Part shown: positions 34,192-42,376 of the stretch, in pieces
How the letters are laid out: every line of letters begins with the position of its first letter
How positions within the stretch are numbered: position 1 is the first letter of the stretch
Notes under the pieces: generated by a model
What the model saw: the letters and a program-made list of their open reading frames with translations, nothing else
Told to the model about the DNA's origin: nothing
The model's database searches: none
DNA from: Roseomonas elaeocarpi
Lineage (GTDB): Bacteria; Pseudomonadota; Alphaproteobacteria; Acetobacterales; Acetobacteraceae
DNA length: 64,000 nt
NCBI RefSeq assembly: GCF_042433915.1
Contig: NZ_JBHLUN010000014.1
Coordinates: 62,001 to 126,000 of the forward strand
Direction: 5' to 3'
Translations under genes and position numbers: made by a program

Positions 34192-35724
34192 TCAGGCGGT
34201 GCGGCGCCGGCGCATCCCGCGCAGCTCCCGCAGGTCCAGCGCGCCCAGGAGATGCGCCGCGCCGAAATAGGTGGCGAGGCCCAGCCCCACCAGCAGCAGC
34301 AGCCGGGGCACGCGCAGGCTCTCGGCCGGAAACAGCAGGGAGGCCGCGCCCCAGAGCACCGCCGTCATCACCGCCGTGGCGATGATCAGGCGCGGCAGCT
34401 TGGTGCGCAGGCGCCGGTCCATCTGCCAGGCGCCGCGCCGGCGCAACATCACCGACAGCGCCGCCACGTTGACCCAGGCCGCGATCGCGGTGCTCAGCGC
34501 GATGCCGGCATGGGCCAGGTAGCGGCTGAGCACGAGGTTCAACCCGAGGTTCAGCACCACCACCGCGATGCCGATGCGCACCGGCGCCGCCGTGTCGCCG
34601 CGCGCGAAGAAGCCGGGCGCAAAGGCCTTCACCAGCACGAAGGCCGGCAGGCCGATGCCGTAGGCGACCAGCGCCTCGGCCGTGGCGGCGGCGGCTTGCG
34701 TACCGAAGGCGCCGCGCTGGAACAGCGCGTCCACGATCGGCGCCGCCACCACGATCTGCGCGGCCGCCGCCGGCAGGGCGAGTGCCAGCGAGAACTCCAC
34801 CGCGCGGTTGAGGGTGCGGTGCGCCGAGAGCGGCTGCTTCGCACGGTACTGGCGGGCCAGCAGCGGCAGCAGTGCCGTGCCGACCGCAGCCCCGATCACG
34901 CCCAGCGGCAGCTGCGCCACGCGGTCGGCGTAGTACAGGTAGGACACCGCCCCCGCCGGCAGTGTGGAGGCGATGATGACGTCCACCGCGAGGTTGAGCT
35001 GCGTCACGCCCGCCCCCAGCACGCCCGGCACCATCCGCCACAGCACCACGCGCACGTTGGGATCGAGGCGCGGCAGCCGGAAGTGCAGCGGCATTCCGGC
35101 GCGCTTGGCCGCCCACCAGACCCAGGCGAGCTGCGCCACGCCCGAGGCCAGCACGCCCCAGCTCTGCGCGTGGCCGGCCGTGGCGACGTGCGGCGTCAGG
35201 CCCAGCAGCGCCGCCATGGCGAAGATGTTGAACAGCACCGGCGCGGCGGCCGCGGCGGCGAAGTTGTTCAAGCCGTTGAGCACGCCCGACACCAGCGCGG
35301 TGAGGCAGATGAACACCAGGTAGGGAAAGGTGATCCGCGTCATCTCGACGGCGTATTGCCAGCGCAGCGGGTCATCGCTGAAGCCCGGCGCCAGCACCGT
35401 CAGCACCTGCGGCATGAAGATCCAGCCCAGGATCGTCAGCGCCGCCAGCCACAGCGTCAGCAGCGTGCCCATGCGCTCGGCGAGCAGGCGTGCCGGGCCG
35501 GGGCCGTCACCCGCCAGCGTCGCGGCAAAGGCCGGCACGAAGGCGGCGTTGAAGGCACCTTCGCCGAACAAGCGGCGAAACAGGTTGGGCAGCTTCAGCG
35601 CCACGAAGAAGGCGTCGGCCACCGGCCCCGCGCCCATCAGCGCCGCCACCAGCATGTCGCGCGCGAAACCCAGCACGCGGCTCGCCAGCGTCCAGACGCC
35701 GACGGTCAGGATGCCCCGAAGCAT
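34192..35724 (-). CDS. murJ: MurJ lipid II flippase
   Basis: Multidrug/oligosaccharidyl-lipid/polysaccharide flippase superfamily protein that translocates lipid II for peptidoglycan synthesis. It has 510 residues and about 14 membrane helices. Characteristic segments: SRVLGFARDMLVAALMG, ADAFFVALKLPNLFRRLFGEGAF, AFVPAF, and YYADRVAQLPLGVIG. The ATG at 35724 (MLRGILTVGVWTLASRVLGF) matches the family start; an upstream in-frame ATG would add unrelated residues. It lies downstream of trpS, separated by a 286-bp repeat element. Confidence 0.95.
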   Translation of the reverse strand: MLRGILTVGVWTLASRVLGFARDMLVAALMGAGPVADAFFVALKLPNLFRRLFGEGAFNAAFVPAFAATLAGDGPGPARLLAERMGTLLTLWLAALTILGWIFMPQVLTVLAPGFSDDPLRWQYAVEMTRITFPYLVFICLTALVSGVLNGLNNFAAAAAAPVLFNIFAMAALLGLTPHVATAGHAQSWGVLASGVAQLAWVWWAAKRAGMPLHFRLPRLDPNVRVVLWRMVPGVLGAGVTQLNLAVDVIIASTLPAGAVSYLYYADRVAQLPLGVIGAAVGTALLPLLARQYRAKQPLSAHRTLNRAVEFSLALALPAAAAQIVVAAPIVDALFQRGAFGTQAAAATAEALVAYGIGLPAFVLVKAFAPGFFARGDTAAPVRIGIAVVVLNLGLNLVLSRYLAHAGIALSTAIAAWVNVAALSVMLRRRGAWQMDRRLRTKLPRLIIATAVMTAVLWGAASLLFPAESLRVPRLLLLVGLGLATYFGAAHLLGALDLRELRGMRRRRTA

Positions 35725-35870
35725 GTTTGTCCAGCCCCCCACGGTTCCATCGCGTCCCCACGCGGCGGAGCGGTGTTGCTTAGCGAAGTGCCAGGGCGGG
35801 CGGAAGCCGCGCCGTGCGGCTCTGCGCGTCATCGGTGGGGGTGATCTGGCGGGTGGTGCTGGTTGCTGGA

Positions 35871-36157
35871 CCCAGGGAGGGGGAGAAGGTGTTCCCCCCC
35901 CTCCCCGGACCCCTCTCCCTCATCTCTTTCTCCGACGCTGCCGCGCGAACGTGGTCAGGGCCGTGCGCTCCGGCTCATGGAGCCGGAGCGAGGGATGCGT
36001 CAGCAAGGGCTGACAGGAAGCTTGGTTTTTCTGAGTAGCGCCGGCCGCCGCCGTTTTCGCGACCAGCCTGCCCCGTTCCCGCGGCAGCGTCCCAAAAGAA
36101 GATGAGTGGGGGTCCGGGGGAGAGAATTCCTTCTCTCCCCCGGGACAGCACCACGCA
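35871..36157 (+). repeat. Interspersed intergenic repeat, copy A
   Basis: About 287 bp filling most of the murJ-trpS gap (35725-36161). The left end is a hairpin of CCCAGGGAGGGGG type; an inner CTCATC...GACGCTGCCGCG segment follows; the centre has the palindrome GCTCCGGCTC-ATGG-AGCCGGAGC and an AGGGCTGACA segment; the right end is GCGGCAGCGTCCC, AGAAGATGAGTGGGGGTCC, a hairpin around GAATTC and the terminal GGGACAGCACCACGCA. The outer and inner end motifs are inverted repeats of each other. The same layout recurs at 59974-60264 and, inverted, at 61806-62090. Confidence 0.8.
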
Positions 36158-36161
36158 CGGA

Positions 36162-37163
36162 TCAGCCGCGCGGCAGGAAGCCCACCAGCGCCTCGGCGCG
36201 GGTCACGATCGGGTCGGCGATGGCCGCGGCCTTCTCGGCGCCCCGGCGCAGCGAGGCGTCCACGGCGGCCGGGTCGTCGAGGAGGCGACGCATCTCGCCC
36301 TGGATGGGGGACAGCTTCGCCACCAGCGCCTCGGCCAGGGTTTCCTTGAAGGCGCCGAAGCCCTTGCCGCCGTGCTCGGCCAGCACCGCGTCGGGCGTGG
36401 TGTCGGTCATGGCCGCCAGGATGCCCACGAGGTTGCGCGCCTCGGGCCGGGCTTCGAGGCCGCGCAGTTCGGAGGGCAGCGGCTCGGGATCGGTCTTGGC
36501 GCGGCGGATCTTCAGCGCGACGGTGTCGGCATCGTCGGTCAGGTTGATGCGCGACTGGTCCGAGGGATCGGACTTCGACATCTTCTTGGTGCCGTCACGC
36601 AGGGACATGACGCGCGCCGCCACGCCCTGGATCAGCGGCGTGATGTTGGGGAAGAACTCCTCGCCGTAGTCGTGGTTGAACTTTTGGGCGATGTCATTGG
36701 CGAGTTCGATGTGCTGCCGCTGGTCGTCGCCCACCGGCACCTGCGTCGCATGGTAGGCCAGGATGTCGGCCGCCATCAGGTTCGGGTAGACGAAGAGGCC
36801 GGTGGACACGTTCTCGCGGTCCTTGCCGGCCTTGTCCTTGAACTGCGTCATGCGGTTCAGCCAGCCCATCCGGGCCACGCAGGTGAAGATCCAGGCCAGG
36901 CGGTGATGCGCGTGGACGTGGCTCTGCACGAACAGGATGCAGCGCTCGGGGTCGAGGCCGCAGGCGATCAGCGCCGCCGCCATCTCGCGCGTCTGACGGC
37001 TCAGCTCCTTCGGGTCCTGCCACACGGTGATGGCGTGGAGGTCCACCACGCAGAAGAGCGAGTTGTCGCCGTTCTGCATCGGCACCCAGTTGCGGATCGC
37101 GCCGAGGTAGTTGCCCAGCGTGGGAATGCCGGAAGGCTGGATTCCGGAGAAGACGCGCTGCAT
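36162..37163 (-). CDS. trpS: Tryptophanyl-tRNA synthetase
   Basis: Class Ic synthetase of 333 residues. The HIGH-equivalent is SGIQPSGIPTLGNYLGA, with NLMAADILAYHATQVPVGDDQRQHIEL typical of TrpRS and KMSKSDPSDQSRINL for KMSKS. The ATG at 37163 (MQRVFSGIQPSG) is chosen; the 22-residue in-frame extension upstream is low complexity. Upstream on the same strand lie five tandem 8-bp units (37247-37286). Downstream is murJ in the same orientation. Confidence 0.96.
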   Translation of the reverse strand: MQRVFSGIQPSGIPTLGNYLGAIRNWVPMQNGDNSLFCVVDLHAITVWQDPKELSRQTREMAAALIACGLDPERCILFVQSHVHAHHRLAWIFTCVARMGWLNRMTQFKDKAGKDRENVSTGLFVYPNLMAADILAYHATQVPVGDDQRQHIELANDIAQKFNHDYGEEFFPNITPLIQGVAARVMSLRDGTKKMSKSDPSDQSRINLTDDADTVALKIRRAKTDPEPLPSELRGLEARPEARNLVGILAAMTDTTPDAVLAEHGGKGFGAFKETLAEALVAKLSPIQGEMRRLLDDPAAVDASLRRGAEKAAAIADPIVTRAEALVGFLPRG

Positions 37164-37882
37164 CGGGGGTGGAGACCGTTGCTGTTGTTGGAAGCGCTGG
37201 GGTTTCCCGCGCGGGAAGCGCCCCGTCAAGCGACCGGCCGGTTCGCCTTACTTCCTTACCATCTTACTATCTTACTTCCTTACCGGCCGTTTTGCCCCCG
37301 GTCAGGTGCGGGGCGGCCCGCACCGTCCGCGGCCGGGAACCCCGGCGCGTGCGGAACGTGGCGACGCGAATGTGCAGGACCCGTAGCCCGGTTCGCAAGC
37401 GTTTCAGCAGTTCCGCCGAAGAACGGGCGTGACGCAGGCCAGGCGGTGGCGGTCGCCCGCCGGGCGGTGTTTCCGCCGGATCAGCGCGCTTCCGGCGCCC
37501 ACCCCGGAACGGGTGCTCATGACGCGCGAGGCGATCAGTTGCGAGAGCCCGGGCGAGGCGCGGGGGTGGGCGCCTCGGCCTCCACCCCTGCTGATGCTTT
37601 GTGCATCCCCTGCGACCATCCCTGACGCATTTTTCAGGTCGATCCGGGTTTTTTGCATCAGGGCCAGCCGGGCCACGGCGGCATAGCGCGATGTTTCTGC
37701 TCCATTACCGCGGGCAGGCGCAGGAAGCCGCTGGAATTATTTTGCGCCGGCCGGCCGAATATTGATGATCTGCCTCCGGCGCAAGCAACTGAGCGAGAAA
37801 CTGGCTTAACGGCTTGGTATACAGCGGATTTTTGATTTCCTACGATCCGCCGCAGCGAAAGCCGCGTGACCGGAACCTGCCC
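37164..37882. other. Long intergenic region between trpS and the M24/ABC operon
   Basis: 719 bp between divergent genes. It contains the octamer repeat (37247-37286); a GC-rich middle with no gene having family logic; and an AT-richer end (37690-37850) that probably holds the operon's promoter, including TTGGTATACAG (37814-37824). Short frames on both strands were inspected and not accepted. Confidence 0.5.
37247..37286. repeat. Five tandem 8-bp units CTTACNNN upstream of trpS
   Basis: Units start at 37247, 37255, 37263, 37271 and 37279: CTTACTTC, CTTACCAT, CTTACTAT, CTTACTTC, CTTACCGG. On the minus strand (the trpS direction) this is a GTAAG run, 84-123 bp before the trpS start. Flanked by GGCCGG-type sequence on both sides. 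Confidence 0.75.
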
Positions 37883-39319
37883 ATGACCTCCTCGCTGCCC
37901 TCCCCCTCGAACACCCTCCCGGGGATGCAGCGCAACCGTGCCGAGGCGCTGCTCGACGGCTTCGAGCCGACATTCGAGTTCCAGCCCGTGAACCCCCTGC
38001 CGGAAGCGGAGTTCGCGGACCGGCTGCGGCGCATCCGGCGCGAGGCCACGGTGGCGGGGCACGACGTGATGCTGGTGCATGCCGACAGCATCGGCTGGTA
38101 CCGGGTGTCGAACTCCTACCTGCGCTACATGTGCGACTGGACGCGCGAAGGCCTGCTGGTGGTGCCGACCGACGACGACCGGCCGCTGACCATGTTCTCG
38201 TTCTTCTCCTCCTCCGTGGTGCTGCCGCCGGCGGGCGAGCCGCTGCTGGTCGAGGATATCTGGCAGATCGGCACCTGGGGGCGCGAAACCTACAACCGCC
38301 CGGGGCGGGGTGTGGACAAGCTGGTGGAGGCGGTGGCGCGCTTCCTGGAGCGTTCGGGCTTCGCGGCCTCGCAGGTCGGGCTGATCGGTGACGGGCTGTC
38401 GCAAGGGTGCTGGGACGGGTTGCGGCGGGAGTTGCCGCGCTGCCGCTTCGAGAAGGCCGAGGCGATCATCGACCGCATGCAGCGCCGCCGTTCCCCGCTG
38501 GAACAGCAGCAGGTGCGCGCCGCGGCGCAGCTCGCGGACATTGGCATCCAGGCGGCCTATCACGTGATCCGGCCGGGCGTGACCGACCACGAGATCTACG
38601 CCGCCTTCACCTTCGCGCAGATGGCGCGTGGCGGCGAGAGCGGCGACGGCTACCAGATCGGCATCAACCGCTACGGCACGCATTGCGGCAAGCCCTACGG
38701 CCACGTCGTGCGGCCGGGCGACCTGATCAACCTGTATATCTCGGGCGTGACCTATCACGGCTACAACGCGCAGATCGCGCGGATGATCGCGGTGGGCGAC
38801 ATCACGGCGAAGCAGGAAGAGGTGCTGCGGATGTGCACCGAGGGCGTCGAGGCCGCGGCCGCCGCGGCGCGGCCCGGCGCGCTGGTGTCCACCGTCGCCA
38901 ACGCCTCCTTCGAGCCCTATATCCGCCGCGGCTACCTCGCTTCCCACGACAGCCGGACCATGCCCTACAACTGGGAAGCGGCGGAGGATGGCGGCCCGCG
39001 CCTGGTGCCACGTCGCCACGTCGCCGACGAGGACTGGGAGCGTCAGGGACGCCGGCTGATGCACGTTTATCCGGCGACGCAGGGGCCGCACAATCCGAAC
39101 GTCGGCCATTCCGTCTCGATGCCGCGCTTCGCGAACTACAACATCGCCTCCAACAACCACGACGTGCTCGAGGAAGGCATGACCTTCGTGCTGCATTCGC
39201 AGTGGCTGGAGCCCGAGGTCGCGGGGGCCAACCTCGGCAACTGCTACCTCGTGACGGCGGACGGGCTCGAGAACCTGAGCTGCCACACGCCGCTCGAGAC
39301 GCACCGCATCACCGTTTGA
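37883..39319 (+). CDS. M24 (creatinase/prolidase-fold) protein lacking metal ligands
   Basis: 478 residues. An N-terminal creatinase-like domain (EFADRLRRIRREATVAGHDVMLVHADSIGWYRVSNSYLRY) precedes a pita-bread M24 domain from about residue 210 (LEQQQVRAAAQLADIGIQAA). Where active M24 peptidases have IDAG and SDITRT, this protein has YISG and NAQIARM; the two C-terminal Glu positions (VEPG, RIED) read VLHS and NLGN. All metal-liganding residues therefore seem lost, as in metal-free creatinase. First gene of the ABC-transporter operon, so a hydrolase acting on the imported compound is inferred. ATG 37883 begins MTSSLPSPSN. Confidence 0.85.
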   Translation: MTSSLPSPSNTLPGMQRNRAEALLDGFEPTFEFQPVNPLPEAEFADRLRRIRREATVAGHDVMLVHADSIGWYRVSNSYLRYMCDWTREGLLVVPTDDDRPLTMFSFFSSSVVLPPAGEPLLVEDIWQIGTWGRETYNRPGRGVDKLVEAVARFLERSGFAASQVGLIGDGLSQGCWDGLRRELPRCRFEKAEAIIDRMQRRRSPLEQQQVRAAAQLADIGIQAAYHVIRPGVTDHEIYAAFTFAQMARGGESGDGYQIGINRYGTHCGKPYGHVVRPGDLINLYISGVTYHGYNAQIARMIAVGDITAKQEEVLRMCTEGVEAAAAAARPGALVSTVANASFEPYIRRGYLASHDSRTMPYNWEAAEDGGPRLVPRRHVADEDWERQGRRLMHVYPATQGPHNPNVGHSVSMPRFANYNIASNNHDVLEEGMTFVLHSQWLEPEVAGANLGNCYLVTADGLENLSCHTPLETHRITV

Positions 39320-39357
39320 CGCCACGCCGGCGCGCAACACCCGAGGAGAAGAGTTCG

Positions 39358-40620
39358 ATGGGGTTTGAACACCTTAACCGCCGCTCCATGATCAAGGCCG
39401 CCGCGGCCGCGGGCGTCGCAGGCGTGATGGCGGCGCGGGCGGGCAAGGCCGCGGCGCAAGGCGCGAAGGCGCCGGTGACGCTGGTGCTGGCCAATTCGCA
39501 GTGGCTCGACGCGCTGCGCGGCAAGAGCCTGTGGAACGCGGTGCTGGAGTATCAGAAGGTCGCGCCGCACGTCACGCTGGAGCAGGAGGCCATCCCCTCC
39601 GCCGAGTTCGACAACCGGCTGACCACGGAATTCGGTGCCGGGCAGGGTCCGGACATCGCGATCATGCAGGAAGGTTTGTTCTACTCGATCGCCGATGCGG
39701 GCTTCCTGGTGGACCTCGCGCCCGTGGCGCAGGGTGTTTCCAACCTCAACGCGACCAACGGCAACGGCGTGGTGAAGGGCAAGCGCCTGGGCATCGCCTG
39801 GCAGCGCGCCGTTTACGCGCTGATCTACAACAAGCCGCTGCTCGACGCGGGGCACGCCGCGGTGCCGACGACGGTGGAGGCGCTGATCGCCTCCGCCCGC
39901 GCCGTCACGGCCGCAACGGGGGCCATCGGCTTCACCGCGCGCCACCAGATCGCCGACTTCTCGGGCTGGTTCATGGATTTCCAGAACTGGGCCTACGGCT
40001 ACGGCGTGAACTGGGTGGACGGGCAGAAGATCACCGTCGACACGCCGGAAGCGCTGGCGGCCTTTCGCGCCTTCAAGCAGATGTACGACGCGAAGATCCT
40101 GCCGATCGGCGACAACATGCCGACGCAGCGCACCCGCTTCAAGGAAAACAAGGTCGCCTTCAGCATCGACAACAGCGGCGGCACGCTGAACATCGTGTCC
40201 GGCGGCGCGCTGGCGGCGAAGGACCTCTACGCCGCGCCCCTGCCCTTTCCGAAGCCCGGCGCGCACCAGCAGATCTTCCTGGGCGTGAATGGCAACGGCA
40301 AGCACAAGGACGAGGCGATCGCTTTCCTGCGCTGGCTGGTGAGCGCGGACGGGCAGATGTCGCTGCGCAAGGCATCGGGCCCCGACGCGCTGGCGACCGA
40401 CGTGCCGGTGACCGAGGAGTTCCGCGCCGCCAACCCCTGGGCGGACCGTTTCGTGGAACTGGCCAAGACGTCGCGCAGCACGCTGATCCCCGGCTACGAG
40501 GTCGAGACCACGCAGATCATGCGCCCGGTGATGGAAGCGCTGGAGCGGGTGATCGTCGCCGGTGCCGATCCCAAACCGGCGCTGGCGGAGGCGCAGCGGC
40601 GCGTCGATCAGCAGTTCTGA
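39358..40620 (+). CDS. ABC transporter extracellular solute-binding protein (CUT1 type, family 1)
   Basis: 420 residues with a Tat-type signal (NRRSMIKAAAAAGVAGVMAA, cleavage probably after AAAQ). The mature protein has the family 1 pattern FGAGQGPDIAIMQEGLFYSIADAGFLVDL, AWQRAVYALIYNKPLLDAG and IAFLRWLVSADGQMSLRKASG. Family 1 proteins bind sugars, glycerol phosphates and also amines. Good ribosome site (GAGGAGAAG). It is followed after 17 bp by the permease gene in a complete importer operon. Confidence 0.92.
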   Translation: MGFEHLNRRSMIKAAAAAGVAGVMAARAGKAAAQGAKAPVTLVLANSQWLDALRGKSLWNAVLEYQKVAPHVTLEQEAIPSAEFDNRLTTEFGAGQGPDIAIMQEGLFYSIADAGFLVDLAPVAQGVSNLNATNGNGVVKGKRLGIAWQRAVYALIYNKPLLDAGHAAVPTTVEALIASARAVTAATGAIGFTARHQIADFSGWFMDFQNWAYGYGVNWVDGQKITVDTPEALAAFRAFKQMYDAKILPIGDNMPTQRTRFKENKVAFSIDNSGGTLNIVSGGALAAKDLYAAPLPFPKPGAHQQIFLGVNGNGKHKDEAIAFLRWLVSADGQMSLRKASGPDALATDVPVTEEFRAANPWADRFVELAKTSRSTLIPGYEVETTQIMRPVMEALERVIVAGADPKPALAEAQRRVDQQF

Positions 40621-40637
40621 GCGGACGGGAGGGTCTG

Positions 40638-41546
40638 GTGGCGCGCGCAACTTCCGGCGGGCGGGGCGCGGGCAGGGCGCTGCTGCCTTACGCCTTTCTC
40701 GCGGCGCCCATGGCCTACCTGGGCGTCTTCATGTTCTGGCCGCTGGGGCGGCAGATCTGGATCAGCCTGACCAACACGCGGATCGTCAATCCCAACGGCG
40801 GCAGCTTCATCGGCCTGCGCAACTACGAGCGGCTGCTGGACGACCCGTCCTTCTACGGCTCGCTCTGGACCACGGCGGTTTACGCCGCCGTGTCGGTGGT
40901 GCTGGGCGTGCTGCTGGGCGTGATCTCGGCGCTGGCGATCGACCGGCCTTTCCCGGGGCGGGCGGTGGTGCGGTCGGTGCTGCTGTTCGGCTGGGCCATG
41001 CCCAACGTGGCGACGGCGCTGATCTGGCTGTGGATGTTCAACGAGCAGTCGGGCGTGCTGAACACCGTGGTGGAGGCGCTGGGCCTCGGGCGCTTCGCTT
41101 GGCTGACCAGCACCACGCTGGCGCTGCCCTCGATCCTGCTGGTGACGGTGTGGCAGGTGGCGCCCTTCGTGATGCTGGTGGTGCTGGCAGCCCTGCAGTC
41201 GGTGCCGGGCGAGCTGCGCGAGGCGGCGCGGATCGACGGGGCCGATGCGCTGAACGTGTTCCGCACCGTGACGCTGCCGCACATCATCCCGTCGGTGCAG
41301 CTGGTGTCGCTGCTGGTGGCGGTGTGGTCGATCCGGCGCTTCGACATCATCTACCTGCTCACTGGCGGCGGGCCGCTCGGGAGCACCAGCACGCTGGTGG
41401 TCAGGATCCGGCAGGTGGCCTTCGAGGGCTATCAGCTGGGCCTGGCCAGCGCCTACGGCGTGGTCGGGCTGGTGCTGGCGCTGCTGGTGGCGGCGCTGCA
41501 CATCGCGGTGGAACGCCGGCGGGCCGGCGCGGAGGGACGGGCATGA
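40638..41546 (+). CDS. ABC transporter permease, MalF/UgpA type
   Basis: 302 residues, six membrane helices. The EAA loop reads ELREAARIDGADALNVFRTVTLPHIIPS, the site of contact with the ATPase. A GTG start at 40638 with GGGAGGG upstream is used. It overlaps the second permease gene by 4 bp. The partner components lie on either side. Confidence 0.92.
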   Translation: MARATSGGRGAGRALLPYAFLAAPMAYLGVFMFWPLGRQIWISLTNTRIVNPNGGSFIGLRNYERLLDDPSFYGSLWTTAVYAAVSVVLGVLLGVISALAIDRPFPGRAVVRSVLLFGWAMPNVATALIWLWMFNEQSGVLNTVVEALGLGRFAWLTSTTLALPSILLVTVWQVAPFVMLVVLAALQSVPGELREAARIDGADALNVFRTVTLPHIIPSVQLVSLLVAVWSIRRFDIIYLLTGGGPLGSTSTLVVRIRQVAFEGYQLGLASAYGVVGLVLALLVAALHIAVERRRAGAEGRA

Positions 41547-42373
41547 GGGGCCGGGCCTTGCGGGGCGTGCTGCGCGCGCTGCTGATCCTGTTGCTGGTGA
41601 TCTTCGCGGGTTTCCCGGTCTACTGGATGGCCACCACGGCGCTGTCGTCCAATGCCGAGCTTTACGGCAGCGGGCAGATGTTCTGGCCACGGCCGGACAA
41701 CCTGCCGGCCCTGCTGGGCGAACTCGCCTCCGTGCCGATCCTGGGATGGCTCGCCAACACCGCGGTGATCGCCGCCGGGACCACGGTGCTGAGCATCGTG
41801 CTCGGCGCGGTGGGCGGCTACGCGCTGAGCCGCTTCCGCTTTCGCGGGCGGGGCCTGGTGGGCTTCCTGCTGTTCATGACGCAGGTGGTGCCCGAGGCGC
41901 TGATCCTGGTGCCGCTCTACGCCATGTTCATCACCATGGGACTGTTGAACAGCCTCACGGGGCTGGTGCTGGCCAACGTCGCCTTCTCGCTGCCGGTGGC
42001 GACCTTTATCCTCAAGGGCGCGATGGACGCGGTCCCGCACGAGATCGAGGAGGCCGCCACGGTGGACGGCTGCCCGCGCCTGGGCATCCTGACGCTGGTG
42101 GTGTTGCCGCTAATCGCGCCCAGCCTGGCGGCGGCGGCGGTGATCGCCTTCTTTGCCGGCTGGAACGAGTACCTTTTCGCCGCGACCTTCCTGCGCGACC
42201 GCGGGCTGTGGCCGACCAGCGTGGGGCTTGCCTCGTTTATCGGTCAGTACGAGACGCCGATGTCGGCGGTGATGGGATCGGCCTTCGTGTTCAGCATCCC
42301 GGCCCTCGTGTTCTTCCTGCTGATCCAACGAAAGATCGTCGCCGGCCTGACTGCCGGCGCCGTGAAGGGCTGA
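41543..42373 (+). CDS. ABC transporter permease, MalG/UgpE type
   Basis: 276 residues, six membrane helices starting LLILLLVIFAGFPVYWMATTALSS. The EAA loop is EIEEAATVDGCPRLGILTLVVLPLIAPS. ATG 41543 overlaps the preceding stop. Typical for CUT1 importers; followed 3 bp later by the ATPase gene. Confidence 0.92.
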   Translation: MRGRALRGVLRALLILLLVIFAGFPVYWMATTALSSNAELYGSGQMFWPRPDNLPALLGELASVPILGWLANTAVIAAGTTVLSIVLGAVGGYALSRFRFRGRGLVGFLLFMTQVVPEALILVPLYAMFITMGLLNSLTGLVLANVAFSLPVATFILKGAMDAVPHEIEEAATVDGCPRLGILTLVVLPLIAPSLAAAAVIAFFAGWNEYLFAATFLRDRGLWPTSVGLASFIGQYETPMSAVMGSAFVFSIPALVFFLLIQRKIVAGLTAGAVKG

Positions 42374-42376
42374 GCC

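Noticed and set aside
37404..37676. 90-residue minus-strand frame in the trpS/M24 gap
   Set aside because: No ribosome site, no domain, and competing frames of equal quality on the plus strand.
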